This document shows positions 17,829-28,031 of a stretch of 64,000 nt of DNA, one piece after another. The notes under the pieces were generated by a model that worked only from the letters and a program-made list of their open reading frames with translations, did no database searches and was not told the origin of the DNA. The translations under genes were made by a program, and so were the position numbers. The first letter of the stretch is position 1. Every line of letters starts with the position of its first letter. This stretch comes from Aliidiomarina iranensis (GTDB lineage Bacteria; Pseudomonadota; Gammaproteobacteria; Enterobacterales; Alteromonadaceae): assembly GCF_003987135.1 (NCBI RefSeq), contig NZ_PIPJ01000011.1, forward strand, positions 1 through 64,000. Reading direction: 5' to 3'.

Positions 17829-20633
17829 TTAAATACTTAACGCTTCGTTAACGAGTTTTTCTTGCTGTTCTTTATGCACCGCTGCGTAACCTACCGCAGG
17901 TGATGAAGAAGCAGCCCTTCCGGCATATTGCAGTTTGGCACCATCAGGAATCGCTTCCCGGAAATGATGCTGGCTGCAATACCAGGCGCCTTGGTTCTGC
18001 GGCTCTTCCTGACACCAAACAAAGTCTTTTACATGTTGGTAATCTTTCAGAACTTCTGCCATTTCTTCATGCGGGAACGGATAAAGTTGTTCCACTCGAA
18101 TAATAGCAACATCAGTTTTCTCGCTATCACGGCGAGCTGATAATAAATCGTAGTAAACTTTACCACTACAGAACACGACGCGTTTTACTTTTTTCGAATC
18201 AAGGTCATCGATTTCACCGATAACATTTTGATACTTACCAATCGCCAACTCATCCAGGCTTGAAACCGCATCAGGATGGCGTAATAACGATTTCGGTGTC
18301 ATCACAATCAACGGCCGACGTACCGGACGAAGTTGTTGACGACGAATCATATTGAATACTTGCGCCGGCGTTGTGGGAACACAAACTGACCAGTTATGAT
18401 CTGCCGATAGCTGTAAGAACCGTTCTAAACGAGCCGAACTATGCTCTGGGCCCTGACCTTCATAACCATGAGGCAACAATAAAGTTAAACCACATAAGCG
18501 GCCCCACTTCTGCTCACCGGAGCTTAGGAACTGATCAATTACAACTTGCGCACCGTTGGCAAAATCACCAAACTGCGCTTCCCAAATCACCATGGTGTTC
18601 GGTTCAGCCGTTGCGTAACCATATTCAAACGCCATAACCGCTTCTTCCGATAATACCGAATCGTAAATTTCTATCGGCGCTTGATCTTTATCAATGGCTG
18701 TAAGCGGTAAGAATGTGGCCGCATCTTTTTGATTATGCAATACCGAATGGCGATGGAAGAATGTTCCCCGACCGCAATCTTGGCCTGTCATGCGAATCCG
18801 GTGGCCCGCTTTAACTAATGAAGCGTACGCCAGTGTTTCTGCCATACCCCAATCGAGTTTGCGATCACCTTTTGCCATTTTGGCGCGTTCTTCATAAACT
18901 TTGCCAACACGCGCATTCAATTTAAAATCTTCTGGCACGTGGCTTACTTTTTCGCCAAGTGTTTGCAGTTCATCTTTGGAAATGCTGGAATCATAATCAA
19001 CATCCCACTCATTACCAATAAACGGGCTCCAATCAACCGAATGAGCTTTCATCGGCTGCCATTCATCAACAACGCAATCACCCTTATCTAAGGCATCGCG
19101 GTAATCAGAAACTAACTGCTTAACATCATCTTCTGTGATTACTTTTTCATTCAATAATCGCTTGGCATAAATTTCACGCGGCACTGGGTGCTTTTTAATC
19201 TTCTGGTACATCAGCGGCTGCGTTGCATTTGGCTCATCTGCTTCGTTATGGCCATGGCGGCGATAACATACCAAATCGATCACTACATCACGCTTGAAGG
19301 TGTTGCGATAATCAATAGCCAGCTGCGATACAAACATTACCGCTTCTGGGTCATCGGCATTCACGTGGAAGATGGGCGCCTGAACCATTTTTGCAATATC
19401 CGTACAATATTGCGTAGAGCGTGCATCTTCTCGCTTAGAAGTAGTAAAACCAACTTGGTTGTTTACTACAATGCGGATGCTACCACCTACTTGGTAAGCA
19501 CGTGTTTTCGAGAGGTTGAAGGTTTCTTGCACAACGCCCTGACCGGCAATAGCTGCATCGCCGTGAATCGTGATAGGTAACGCTTGGCTTCCATCTTTGC
19601 ACCCGCGGCGGTCCATGCGCGCACGCACCGAGCCGATAACTACAGGGTTTACAATTTCTAGATGTGATGGGTTAAAAGCAAGTGCAAGGTGAACATTACC
19701 GCCTTCCGTTTCAAAATCGGATGAAAAGCCCATATGATATTTCACATCACCGGCTTTATCGGTTGTGTTTTTACCCGCGAATTCATCGAACAATTGATTC
19801 GGGTGTTTACCCATTACATTAATTAGAAGGTTCAAGCGGCCACGGTGAGCCATGCCGATAACAACTTCTTTCGCGCCTTGTTTTCCTGCACGGCGAATAA
19901 GAGATTTCATCAGCGGTACAAGTGCATCACCACCTTCTAACGAAAAGCGTTTCGCGCCCGGAAACTTCGAACCAAGATACTTCTCAAGGCCATCCGCTGC
20001 TACCAGCTCTTTTAACGCTTTCTTGCGCTCTTCATCTGAGAACTTAGGTTTACCAAGTTGCGATTCCAAACGTTGTTGTATCCACCGTTTTTCTTCGGTA
20101 TCTACAATGTGCATGTATTCGGCACCGATAGGGCCGCAATAAATAGCTTCTAACGCTTGATGAATATCTTTTAACTTCGCGGTATCTTTACCGATAACCA
20201 AAGAGCCAACATTGAACTCTGTGTCCATGTCTTCTTTGGTTAGGCTATGAAACTGTGGGTCGAGATCTTGCACAGTTGCTTGCTTCCATAACCCGAGAGG
20301 ATCGAGCTGGGCATGCTGATGCCCGCGAAAGCGATAGGCATTAATAAGTTGCAATACGCGTACTTGCTTTTCGGCTATTTCCGAATTAGCCGCACTTGAA
20401 CCAGCTTGCTTCAGCTTTTGTTTCGCTGCTTCGCGAAATTGCTCGCGTATTTCACTATGTTTAACGTCGGTTGCTAAACCTTCACGGGGTAAACTATCGA
20501 ATAGCTCGCGCCATTCCGAAGGTATAGCTTCGGCGTCATCTAAATACAGCTCAAATAGTTCTTCTATATAAGCTGCGTTTCCTCCAGAAAACTGCGAGGA
20601 CTCAATCCAGGCTTGCATTGCGCCTTCTTGCAT
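17829..20633 (-). CDS. sucA: 2-oxoglutarate dehydrogenase E1 component
   Basis: 934-aa thiamine-diphosphate enzyme that decarboxylates 2-oxoglutarate and succinylates the lipoyl arms of SucB. Typical segments include MAHRGRLNLLINVMGK, HLEIVNPVVIGSVRARMDR, CYRRHGHNEADEPNATQP and the C-terminal WCQEEPQNQGAWY. The ATG at 20633 is preferred to 20648. It has AAGGA 6 nt upstream, and the resulting N-terminus (MQEGAMQAWIESS) matches the length of E. coli SucA. The gene lies just upstream of sucB, with 16 nt between. Confidence 0.97.
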   Translation of the reverse strand: MQEGAMQAWIESSQFSGGNAAYIEELFELYLDDAEAIPSEWRELFDSLPREGLATDVKHSEIREQFREAAKQKLKQAGSSAANSEIAEKQVRVLQLINAYRFRGHQHAQLDPLGLWKQATVQDLDPQFHSLTKEDMDTEFNVGSLVIGKDTAKLKDIHQALEAIYCGPIGAEYMHIVDTEEKRWIQQRLESQLGKPKFSDEERKKALKELVAADGLEKYLGSKFPGAKRFSLEGGDALVPLMKSLIRRAGKQGAKEVVIGMAHRGRLNLLINVMGKHPNQLFDEFAGKNTTDKAGDVKYHMGFSSDFETEGGNVHLALAFNPSHLEIVNPVVIGSVRARMDRRGCKDGSQALPITIHGDAAIAGQGVVQETFNLSKTRAYQVGGSIRIVVNNQVGFTTSKREDARSTQYCTDIAKMVQAPIFHVNADDPEAVMFVSQLAIDYRNTFKRDVVIDLVCYRRHGHNEADEPNATQPLMYQKIKKHPVPREIYAKRLLNEKVITEDDVKQLVSDYRDALDKGDCVVDEWQPMKAHSVDWSPFIGNEWDVDYDSSISKDELQTLGEKVSHVPEDFKLNARVGKVYEERAKMAKGDRKLDWGMAETLAYASLVKAGHRIRMTGQDCGRGTFFHRHSVLHNQKDAATFLPLTAIDKDQAPIEIYDSVLSEEAVMAFEYGYATAEPNTMVIWEAQFGDFANGAQVVIDQFLSSGEQKWGRLCGLTLLLPHGYEGQGPEHSSARLERFLQLSADHNWSVCVPTTPAQVFNMIRRQQLRPVRRPLIVMTPKSLLRHPDAVSSLDELAIGKYQNVIGEIDDLDSKKVKRVVFCSGKVYYDLLSARRDSEKTDVAIIRVEQLYPFPHEEMAEVLKDYQHVKDFVWCQEEPQNQGAWYCSQHHFREAIPDGAKLQYAGRAASSSPAVGYAAVHKEQQEKLVNEALSI

Positions 20634-20704
20634 TGCTTTTCCTTTCACTGGTTTGAACTGCGAAAAAACAGCAGATACGCGTTGATAAAAAAGGTTTCTT
20701 TTTT

Positions 20705-20736
20705 AAAAAAATAGCCATCCGTAGCGGGATGGCTAT
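20705..20736 (-). terminator. intrinsic terminator/attenuator between sdhB and sucA
   Basis: On minus, ATAGCCATCC-CGCTAC-GGATGGCTAT is a perfect 10-bp stem with a 6-nt loop, followed by six T then A. It lies 44 nt after the sdhB stop. It should end a large share of sdhCDAB transcripts, so sucABCD may depend on read-through or a promoter in the remaining ~70 nt. Confidence 0.85.
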
Positions 20737-20779
20737 CTTAACAACTCACCACTACTATATCAGAAAACCTGCGGTTTCG

Positions 20780-21496
20780 CTAAACCGCGCGGCTCAGTAG
20801 CATTGATTTAATGTGCCCAATAGCCTTGGTAGGGTTTAAACCCTTCGGGCAAACGTTAACGCAGTTCATGATGCCATGGCAACGGAACACGCTAAACGCA
20901 TCGTCTAGATCATCTAAACGCTCTTCAGTTGCAGTATCACGGCTATCTGCAAGGAAGCGATAAGCATGCAGTAAGCCCGCTGGGCCCACAAACTTATCAG
21001 GATTCCACCAGAAAGACGGGCACGAGGTTGAACAACATGCGCACAAAATACACTCGTACAAACCATCCAACTTTTCGCGCTCTTCTGGGCTTTGCAAACG
21101 CTCGCGCGCCGGTGGCGTTTTATCGTCGTTGATTAGGTATGGCTTCACTTTTTCGTATTGCTTGTAGAACTGTGTCATGTCTACAATCAAATCACGAATA
21201 ACCGGCAAACCAGGTAGCGGGCGCACTACGATTTTATTCGCTTTTAACGACGATAAACTCGTAATACATGCTAAGCCATTTCTGCCATTGATGTTAAAAC
21301 CATCAGAACCACAAACACCCTCGCGGCATGAACGGCGGAACGATAGGCTTGGGTCGATTTCTTCCTTAATCTTGATGAGTGCTTCAAGCACCATCATATC
21401 TTGGTCGTCCTTCAGCTCTAACGTGTAATCCTTCATATGTGGCTTTTTATCCACTTCAGGGTTGTAACGATAGATCGAAAATGTAATTTTTTTCAT
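20780..21496 (-). CDS. sdhB: succinate dehydrogenase iron-sulfur subunit
   Basis: 238 aa, the same length as E. coli SdhB. The N-terminal ferredoxin domain holds the [2Fe-2S] ligands at C57, C62 and C77 (SCREGVCGS ... GLAC). The C-terminal domain has CILCACCSTSCP and CRHGIMNCVNVCPKGLNP for the [4Fe-4S] and [3Fe-4S] clusters. It transfers electrons from FAD in SdhA to ubiquinone at SdhCD. It follows sdhA by 12 nt. Confidence 0.98.
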   Translation of the reverse strand: MKKITFSIYRYNPEVDKKPHMKDYTLELKDDQDMMVLEALIKIKEEIDPSLSFRRSCREGVCGSDGFNINGRNGLACITSLSSLKANKIVVRPLPGLPVIRDLIVDMTQFYKQYEKVKPYLINDDKTPPARERLQSPEEREKLDGLYECILCACCSTSCPSFWWNPDKFVGPAGLLHAYRFLADSRDTATEERLDDLDDAFSVFRCHGIMNCVNVCPKGLNPTKAIGHIKSMLLSRAV

Positions 21497-21508
21497 CGTT
21501 TGAACCTT

Positions 21509-23278
21509 TTAGTAAGTGCGCGCTTTCGGCGGGAACGCCTCGCGCAGCTTAGGCGCCATATTAACTTCGCGATTCACCATAGATTGTGATTCAGGGCGAT
21601 ACACTGTGTGTACCAACCATTTCTTATCATCACGCTCTGGGAAATCGGCACGGCTGTGAGCTCCACGGCTTTCTTCCCGATAACTTGCTGATACGGCCGT
21701 CGAATATGCCGTTTCCATAAGATTATCAAGCTCTAAGCATTCAATACGCGTAGTATTGAAATCCATACTCGTATCATCTAAACGTGCATGATCTAAACGC
21801 TCGCGAATCTCACGAAGTTCCTGCAAACCATCTTTCATTGCATCGCCTTCACGGAATACCGAGAAGTTCATTTGCATGCAGTTTTGCAAATCTTTGCGGA
21901 TTTTGAACGGGTCTTCACCCTTCTGCGTGTTGTTCCAGCGATTAACGCGTGTCATGGCAGCATCTACATCAGAAGCTGAAGCATCACGTGCTTCTGTGTT
22001 AGCGGCTAAGGCGTCGGCTAAGTGTAAGCCCGTTGCACGGCCAAATACCACTAGATCAAGAAGTGAGTTACCACCTAGGCGGTTTGCACCGTGCACGGAT
22101 ACGCACGCGATTTCACCACAGGCAAACAAACCTTGAATTGGCGATGTTTTACCGGTTTCATCTACCTGCAAACATTGGCCATTCACGTCGGTAGGAATAC
22201 CACCCATCATGTAGTGACACGTTGGGATTACTGGAATTGGCTCTTCTGCTGGATCGACGTGAGCAAAGGTTTTCGCCAAATCACAAACACCTGGCAGGCG
22301 TGATTCCAAAGTTTCACGGCCCAAATGATCGAGTTTCAGTTTAATGTGTGGGCCCCAAGGACCATCACAACCACGGCCTTCGCGAATTTCTGTCATCATG
22401 GCGCGCGCCACAACATCACGGCCGGCCAAATCTTTCGCATTCGGCGCATAACGCTCCATGAAACGCTCGCCATCTTTATTCAATAGATAGCCACCCTCCC
22501 CTCGGCAACCTTCTGTTACCAAAGAACCTGCACCTGCGATGCCGGTTGGGTGAAATTGCCACATTTCCATATCCTGTAAAGGAACGCCTGCACGCAACGC
22601 CATACCAACACCATCACCAGTATTGATGTGTGCGTTCGTGGTAGAGGCATAAATACGGCCCGCACCACCGGTCGCTAAAATCACAGCCTTCGCTTTGATA
22701 TGGAATACTTCGCCACTTTCGATATCCAGAGCCGTTACCCCGGTAACCGCGCCATCTTGGTTTTTAACCAAATCTAGGGCGTACCATTCAGAGAGAACGG
22801 TTGTTTTGTTTTTAACGTTTTGTTGGTACAGCAAATGTAACAACGCGTGGCCGGTACGGTCAGCTGCGGCCGCAGTACGTGCCGCCTGCTCGCCACCAAA
22901 ATTTTTCGATTGGCCACCGAATGGGCGCTGGTAAACCCGGCCATCTTCAAAACGAGAAAATGGTAAGCCCATGTTCTCAAGTTCTAAAATAGCTTCTGGA
23001 CCAGTTTTACACATGTATTCGATAGCATCTTGATCACCGATGTAATCAGAACCTTTTACCGTATCGAACATGTGCCACTGCCAATCATCTTCGTGTGCGT
23101 TACCCAAAGCTACGGTAATACCGCCCTGCGCAGATACTGTGTGCGAGCGCGTTGGGAATACTTTCGACATGAGCGCGCAGCTCATGCCATTTTCTGAAAT
23201 CTGCAATGCAGCGCGCATACCCGCGCCACCAGCGCCGATAACTACTGCATCAAATTGAAGTTCTTTCATGTTGCTCAC
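21509..23278 (-). CDS. sdhA: succinate dehydrogenase flavoprotein subunit
   Basis: 589 aa (E. coli 588). The dinucleotide motif [13 protein letters not shown] is at 13-25. [10 protein letters not shown] carries the His at 46 that binds FAD covalently. [21 protein letters not shown] and the substrate-binding [15 protein letters not shown] are present. It oxidises succinate to fumarate at the cytoplasmic face of the inner membrane. The stop abuts the sdhB leader and the start directly follows sdhD. Confidence 0.98.
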   Translation of the reverse strand: MSNMKELQFDAVVIGAGGAGMRAALQISENGMSCALMSKVFPTRSHTVSAQGGITVALGNAHEDDWQWHMFDTVKGSDYIGDQDAIEYMCKTGPEAILELENMGLPFSRFEDGRVYQRPFGGQSKNFGGEQAARTAAAADRTGHALLHLLYQQNVKNKTTVLSEWYALDLVKNQDGAVTGVTALDIESGEVFHIKAKAVILATGGAGRIYASTTNAHINTGDGVGMALRAGVPLQDMEMWQFHPTGIAGAGSLVTEGCRGEGGYLLNKDGERFMERYAPNAKDLAGRDVVARAMMTEIREGRGCDGPWGPHIKLKLDHLGRETLESRLPGVCDLAKTFAHVDPAEEPIPVIPTCHYMMGGIPTDVNGQCLQVDETGKTSPIQGLFACGEIACVSVHGANRLGGNSLLDLVVFGRATGLHLADALAANTEARDASASDVDAAMTRVNRWNNTQKGEDPFKIRKDLQNCMQMNFSVFREGDAMKDGLQELREIRERLDHARLDDTSMDFNTTRIECLELDNLMETAYSTAVSASYREESRGAHSRADFPERDDKKWLVHTVYRPESQSMVNREVNMAPKLREAFPPKARTY

Positions 23279-23632
23279 TTAAACACCCCACAATACGAAC
23301 AAACCAGTGAACCAGTACGCTAGTAGAGCAATCACAAAAATAAGCTGAATGATACCGCGTAGAAGAGAGTGCTTCACATAATCAGTGAGAACTTGCCAAA
23401 TACCAATCCAGCCGTGAATCAGCAGACCAGTAAGCGTAAGTAATGTGAAGATTTTCATGCCAAGGTGGCTGAATAATGTTACCCACTCGGAATAACCCAC
23501 TCCAGGGTTGCTTACGAGCCAAGCCACTAAAAAGATTGTATAGGCCAACATTACTAGTGCCGACGCACGAACTAAAACGAAATCGTGCGTGCCACTGCGG
23601 CCAAAGGTGGATGCTATTTTTACCATAACCAA
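23279..23632 (-). CDS. sdhD: succinate dehydrogenase membrane anchor subunit
   Basis: 117 aa with three membrane helices. Residues equivalent to the E. coli haem ligand and quinone site are visible: H73 in LIHGWIGIWQ, and D84-Y85 in LTDYVKH. The start at 23632 has AGGAG 7 nt upstream. If the second Met (23626) is used, numbering matches E. coli exactly. It overlaps the sdhC 3' end by 13 bp and is immediately followed by sdhA. Confidence 0.95.
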   Translation of the reverse strand: MVMVKIASTFGRSGTHDFVLVRASALVMLAYTIFLVAWLVSNPGVGYSEWVTLFSHLGMKIFTLLTLTGLLIHGWIGIWQVLTDYVKHSLLRGIIQLIFVIALLAYWFTGLFVLWGV

Positions 23633-23994
23633 ACTCCTGCCAAGATTGCGAGTACAACTCCACCAGCGATCACTAATACTGCTGAGTTTCTACCAGATTC
23701 TTTTTCTTCACCGAACCCTAAATCCATGAAGATATGGCGAATACCAGCTAGTAAGTGATAGCCAAGTGCGGCTAAGAAGCCCCAAACAAGGAAGCGCACG
23801 ATTGGATGCGCAAATACTGCCTGCGCTTCGGCAAATCCTTCTGGAGAGGTTAACGATTTTGCGAGTAGCCAAACCAATAGGCCGACTAACACCAACATAA
23901 TTACACCAGATACACGGTGCAAAATGGAGGATATCGCTGCGGGTGGGAAGCTGATCGTGCTCAGCTCCAGGTTAACAGGTCTTTGTTTTTTCAC
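23620..23994 (-). CDS. sdhC: succinate dehydrogenase cytochrome b556 subunit
   Basis: 124 aa with three membrane helices. SILHRVSG (S23, R27) corresponds to the E. coli quinone-site residues S27 and R31. GYHLLAGIRHIFMDLG includes H80, matching haem ligand H84. The start is GTG, preceded by AAGG. It is the first gene of sdhCDAB-sucABCD and is divergent from gltA across 296 bp. That region must hold both promoters and probably shared TCA-cycle control sites. Confidence 0.95.
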   Translation of the reverse strand: MKKQRPVNLELSTISFPPAAISSILHRVSGVIMLVLVGLLVWLLAKSLTSPEGFAEAQAVFAHPIVRFLVWGFLAALGYHLLAGIRHIFMDLGFGEEKESGRNSAVLVIAGGVVLAILAGVWLW

Positions 23995-24213
23995 AACTGT
24001 TTGCCTTATCTGAAAACTCTGTTGAAATCAGTGCCCTCAAGTATATCTATCGTGGCACACAATTACAATTACTCGCTGCGGTTAAATCTGGTTCAGGTGA
24101 AATGTTGAAACCCTGTAAAAATATGGCTTGCAATCGAACTAATGGAACAACATTTAGACTAAAGTAGTAAGTTCGTATTATTCCTCATCCATTATGCTAA
24201 TCCTTACGTAAAA

Positions 24214-24243
24214 TTGACAAACTACCCTTGGATCAAGTAAAAC
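24214..24243 (+). promoter_or_regulatory. putative sigma-70 promoter of gltA
   Basis: TTGACA (24214-24219), a perfect -35 box, lies 18 nt before TAAAAC (24238-24243). The ATG is about 50 nt downstream. The -10 is weak, which is usual for an activated or tightly regulated promoter. The remaining sdhC-gltA intergenic sequence is AT-rich; I could not assign operators. Confidence 0.5.
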
Positions 24244-24290
24244 TAGCGCACTTTTTTCAGACCTCTTGCACCGAATAAAAGGAGATTTCC

Positions 24291-25571
24291 ATGGCTGAGC
24301 GTAAAGCCACTATTCAAATCGATGGCAACAGTATCGAGCTGCCGGTTCTTTCAGGAACCGCCGGTCACGATGTAATAGATGTACGGACCTTAGGCAAGCA
24401 CGGCTACTTCACTTTCGACCCTGGCTTTCTCGCTACTGGCTCTTGTGAATCGAAAATCACCTATATCGATGGTGAAAATGGTGTTTTATTGCACCGCGGT
24501 TATCCGATTGATCAACTAGCTACTGAAGCAGATTATTTAGAAGTGTGCTACATGCTCATTCACGGCGAAGCGCCTACTTCTGAAGAATATGCAGAGTTTA
24601 AAGACACTATTACTAACCATACTATGGTGCATCAGGGTATTCATGAGTTCTTCGGTGGTTTCCGCCGCGATGCTCATCCAATGGCGATGCTCTGCGCGGT
24701 AACGGGCGCATTATCTTCGTTTTACCATGATGATTTGAACATTGCTGATTCTGAACAACGGGTTCGCAGTGCCTATCGTTTGATTGCGAAAATCCCAACA
24801 ATTGCAGCCATGTGTTACAAGCACAATGTAGGGCAGCCTTTTGTATATCCGAAAAATACATTGAGCTATTCAGAAAACTTTTTGAATATGATGTTCTCGG
24901 TGCCGGCTGAAGATTACGAAATCAATCCGGTTGTAGCCAAAGCAATGGACCGTATCTTCACTCTGCATGCGGACCATGAACAAAACGCGTCTACCTCTAC
25001 TGTACGTTTAGCCGGTTCGTCTGGTGCCAACCCTTATGCGTGTATCGCGGCTGGTGTGGCATCTTTGTGGGGCCCAGCTCACGGCGGCGCAAATGAAGCG
25101 TGTTTGAAGATGTTAGCGCAAATCGGCACGGTTGATCGCATCCCAGAATTCATTGCGAAAGCGAAAGACAAAAACGACCCATTCCGTTTAATGGGCTTTG
25201 GCCACCGCGTATACAAAAACTTCGATCCACGTGCGAAAGTTATGCGTGATACTTGCCATGAAGTATTGAGCGATTTAAACATTAACGATCCGTTGCTTGA
25301 TGTGGCGATGGAACTAGAGCGTATCGCTCTGGAAGACCCATACTTCGTAGAGAAAAAACTATATCCGAACGTAGATTTCTACTCGGGTATCATTTTGAAA
25401 GCGATTGGCATTCCAACCAATATGTTCACCGTAATTTTCGCGTTGTCGCGCACGGTAGGCTGGATTTCACATTGGCACGAAATGCTAAGTGAAACGAGCC
25501 AGAAGATTGGGCGTCCTCGTCAGCTATATACTGGCGAAGCACAGCGTGAATTTTCTGCTATTAAGAAATAA
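24291..25571 (+). CDS. gltA: citrate synthase
   Basis: 426 aa. Condenses acetyl-CoA and oxaloacetate to citrate, the entry step of the TCA cycle. The catalytic triad falls at the E. coli numbers: H264 ([10 protein letters not shown]), H305 (GFGHRVYKN) and D362 (NVDFYSGI). [10 protein letters not shown] is at 226-235. This is the Gram-negative type that is usually hexameric and NADH-inhibited. A GGAG site precedes the ATG. Divergence from sdhC keeps it next to the other TCA genes, and a strong terminator follows. Confidence 0.98.
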   Translation: MAERKATIQIDGNSIELPVLSGTAGHDVIDVRTLGKHGYFTFDPGFLATGSCESKITYIDGENGVLLHRGYPIDQLATEADYLEVCYMLIHGEAPTSEEYAEFKDTITNHTMVHQGIHEFFGGFRRDAHPMAMLCAVTGALSSFYHDDLNIADSEQRVRSAYRLIAKIPTIAAMCYKHNVGQPFVYPKNTLSYSENFLNMMFSVPAEDYEINPVVAKAMDRIFTLHADHEQNASTSTVRLAGSSGANPYACIAAGVASLWGPAHGGANEACLKMLAQIGTVDRIPEFIAKAKDKNDPFRLMGFGHRVYKNFDPRAKVMRDTCHEVLSDLNINDPLLDVAMELERIALEDPYFVEKKLYPNVDFYSGIILKAIGIPTNMFTVIFALSRTVGWISHWHEMLSETSQKIGRPRQLYTGEAQREFSAIKK

Positions 25572-25585
25572 CTTCATTGCACCTT

Positions 25586-25625
25586 AAAAAACCGCGTAGC
25601 GATATTCTCGTTACGCGGTTTTTTA
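25586..25625 (+). terminator. Rho-independent terminator of gltA
   Basis: AAAACCGCGTAGCGA pairs with TCGTTACGCGGTTTT (one wobble) around a short loop, followed by TTTTT. It lies 15 nt after the gltA stop. Confidence 0.92.
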
Positions 25626-25731
25626 TGTTTTTTAATTAATAAATCCCTCTAGGTATCCTGAAGCTTGCCGATAATAAATCCTGGTGTCATCATATATTCA
25701 TTACTAGAAAAGCCGAGGAAGCTATCTACCC

Positions 25732-26595
25732 ATGCCTGTTATTTTGCATTGGCCTATACCCGCCATTAAAGAGCTACAATCCGAAGGGCTTGCCATCACC
25801 TATGCGCCCGGAAAAAAGGGAAAGATATCCATAGGCTTAATAAATTTAATGCCGAATCATGCAGAAACAGAGCGGCATTGGCTCCGCCTCTTCGCCAAAT
25901 TAAAGGATACTGTGGATTTACATTTCATCCGCTTATCCTCATGGCGGCCAGACACTGCCGATATTAAGCACCTTCGGGCGCTCTATCAACCGCTCACTCT
26001 GGAAAGTGATTTTGATGGCTTGGTGATTACGGGTGCACCGCTCGGGCATAAGGAATATGAGCAAGTTCCCTATTGGGATGAATTGAAAGAAATCTTTGAT
26101 ATGAGCTCCTATTACGCTACAAGCACATTATATTCATGCTGGGCAGCCAATGCAGCGTTGCACCATTTTTACAACATTCCTCGCCGGGTGCGCGCACGCA
26201 AAATTAGTGGTATCTATCAGCATCGTATTGTGCGGAGGCACCCATTAATTGAACACATGGAAGCCGGCGTACAATTTCCACATTCCCGCTTTGCCGAGGC
26301 TCGGCAAACGCAACTTTTTGCCCACCCAGAAGTTCGGGTGTTAATGCAAGCACCAAACGCAGGTGCTTTTTATGCAGTTGATGAACCCCGCCGGCGCGCC
26401 TATATTTTTGGCCATCCTGAATACGAAGCTGATACCTTACAAAAAGAATTTAAACGAGAATTTGAAAAAGGAATGGAACCACTACCACCGGAATACTACT
26501 TCGTGGATAACGAAACCTTTGAATTGCCCTTACCGCATTGGCAGGATGACGGCAGCACCTTAATTCAAAATTGGATAAATCACTGGCTAAAATAA
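25732..26595 (+). CDS. metA: homoserine O-acyltransferase MetA (succinyl-type by key residue)
   Basis: 287 aa, MetA family (glutamine-amidotransferase-like fold). It acylates homoserine as the first committed step of methionine synthesis. C136 in LYSCWAANAA is the nucleophile, and H228 and E230 in FGHPEYEADTL complete the active site (E. coli C142, H235, E237). In the family a Glu-to-Gly change after GAPx switches preference from acetyl- to succinyl-CoA. Here the residue is G105 (ITGAPLGHKEY), predicting O-succinylhomoserine. The protein lacks about 20 C-terminal residues of E. coli MetA. It converges with metY. Confidence 0.9.
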   Translation: MPVILHWPIPAIKELQSEGLAITYAPGKKGKISIGLINLMPNHAETERHWLRLFAKLKDTVDLHFIRLSSWRPDTADIKHLRALYQPLTLESDFDGLVITGAPLGHKEYEQVPYWDELKEIFDMSSYYATSTLYSCWAANAALHHFYNIPRRVRARKISGIYQHRIVRRHPLIEHMEAGVQFPHSRFAEARQTQLFAHPEVRVLMQAPNAGAFYAVDEPRRRAYIFGHPEYEADTLQKEFKREFEKGMEPLPPEYYFVDNETFELPLPHWQDDGSTLIQNWINHWLK

Positions 26596-26725
26596 ATCCC
26601 AAACTAGGCCCGGTAGTGAGAAAGCCGATTATGCTGAGGCCAGTAGTGCTTAGGCTGGATGCAGGGCCCTGCGGTGTATGCTCTTCATCAAGCACCACAG
26701 AGCCCGCAACTCAATATAACTAAGC

Positions 26726-27994
26726 TTAAGCTTCGAGTGCTTGAGCAATATCAGCAATAATATCGTCAATGTGCTCGATGCCAATTGAGAGGCGAATGAG
26801 ATCTTCACTCACTCCAGCCCGCGAATGCTCTTCCGGTGATAATTGACGATGAGTTGTTGAAGCCGGATGACACGCTAAGGATTTCGCATCACCGATATTC
26901 ACAAGCCGCAATAATAGTTTTAACGAATCGATAAACTTCACCGCGGCCGGTAACCCACCTTTAATGCCAAAACTCAAAATACCAGAGGCTTTTCCGGAGC
27001 TAATTTTCTGGGCCAATGAATGATATTTATCATTGCTTAAACTCGCGTATTTAACCCAGGTTACTTGTGGATGCTGCGCCAAATATTCCGCCACTTTCTG
27101 CGCATTTTCACAGTGCCGCTCCATACGCAACGCCAAAGTTTCCAACCCCTGCAAAATATTAAAGGCACTTTGCGCCGATAACGCCGCCCCAGTGTTTCTC
27201 AACGGAACAACGCGCGCACGGCCGATAAAGGCCGCTTCCCCCAAAGCTTCGGTATACACCACGCCGTGATAGGAAGGGTCTGGGAGGTTCAACTGCGGAT
27301 AACGTTCCGCATGTGCTGCCCAATCAAACTTGCCACTATCCACGATTACCCCGCCGATAGTTGTACCATGTCCACTAATATATTTAGTTAAAGAGTGCAC
27401 CACAATATCGGCCCCATGCTCAAACGGCCGGCACAATACGGGCGTTGCTACGGTGTTATCAACAACTAGTGGAATACCATGGGCATGAGCAATATCGGCT
27501 AATTTTTGCAAATCAACGATATTCCCGCCCGGATTACCGATGGATTCACAAAACAGTAGCTTCGTACGATCATCGATCAATGCAGCGATGCCAGCAAAAT
27601 CATCCGCATCGGCAAAACGCACATCAATACCTTGATTTGGCAAAGAGTGCGCAAAGAAATTATAAGTACCGCCATAGAGTTGGCTAATACTTACAATGTT
27701 ATCCCCCGCGCTAGTGATGGTTTGAATGGTATAGGTGATAGCGGCCATACCCGACGCTACAGCCAAGGCTCCAATCCCCCCTTCAATTTCTGCGATACGT
27801 TGTTCCAACACTGCATTCGTTGGATTCATGATTCGCGAATAAATATTCCCTTCTACCTTTAAATCAAACAGATCAGCGCCGTGCTGAGTATCTCTGAAAG
27901 TAAAAGAAGTTGTTTGGTAAATGGGTACTGCAGCCGATCGGGTGGTTTCATCGGCTGTGTAGCCGTGGTGCAAAGCAAGTGTTTCTAAACGCAT
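26726..27994 (-). CDS. metY: O-acylhomoserine sulfhydrylase (MetY type)
   Basis: 422-aa PLP enzyme of the Cys/Met metabolism family. It exchanges the acyl group of an activated homoserine for sulfide, making homocysteine directly. The N-terminus (LETLALHHGYTADETTRSAA), YSRIMNPTNAVLEQRIA, ASGMAAITYTI and the PLP lysine in HSLTKYISGHGT are typical of O-acetylhomoserine sulfhydrylases. The ATG at 27994 is preferred over 28027 because GGAG lies 8 nt before it and the family starts here. A MetJ-like operator covers its promoter, and metA converges from the other side. Confidence 0.92.
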   Translation of the reverse strand: MRLETLALHHGYTADETTRSAAVPIYQTTSFTFRDTQHGADLFDLKVEGNIYSRIMNPTNAVLEQRIAEIEGGIGALAVASGMAAITYTIQTITSAGDNIVSISQLYGGTYNFFAHSLPNQGIDVRFADADDFAGIAALIDDRTKLLFCESIGNPGGNIVDLQKLADIAHAHGIPLVVDNTVATPVLCRPFEHGADIVVHSLTKYISGHGTTIGGVIVDSGKFDWAAHAERYPQLNLPDPSYHGVVYTEALGEAAFIGRARVVPLRNTGAALSAQSAFNILQGLETLALRMERHCENAQKVAEYLAQHPQVTWVKYASLSNDKYHSLAQKISSGKASGILSFGIKGGLPAAVKFIDSLKLLLRLVNIGDAKSLACHPASTTHRQLSPEEHSRAGVSEDLIRLSIGIEHIDDIIADIAQALEA

Positions 27995-28031
27995 AGAGTT
28001 TTCTCCAAAATTTCGCGACACAGGCAATGCT

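Noticed and set aside
26661-26672. GCAGGGCCCTGC palindrome between metA and metY
   Set aside because: No U-run or loop; it cannot form a usual terminator hairpin, and nothing links it to a known binding protein.
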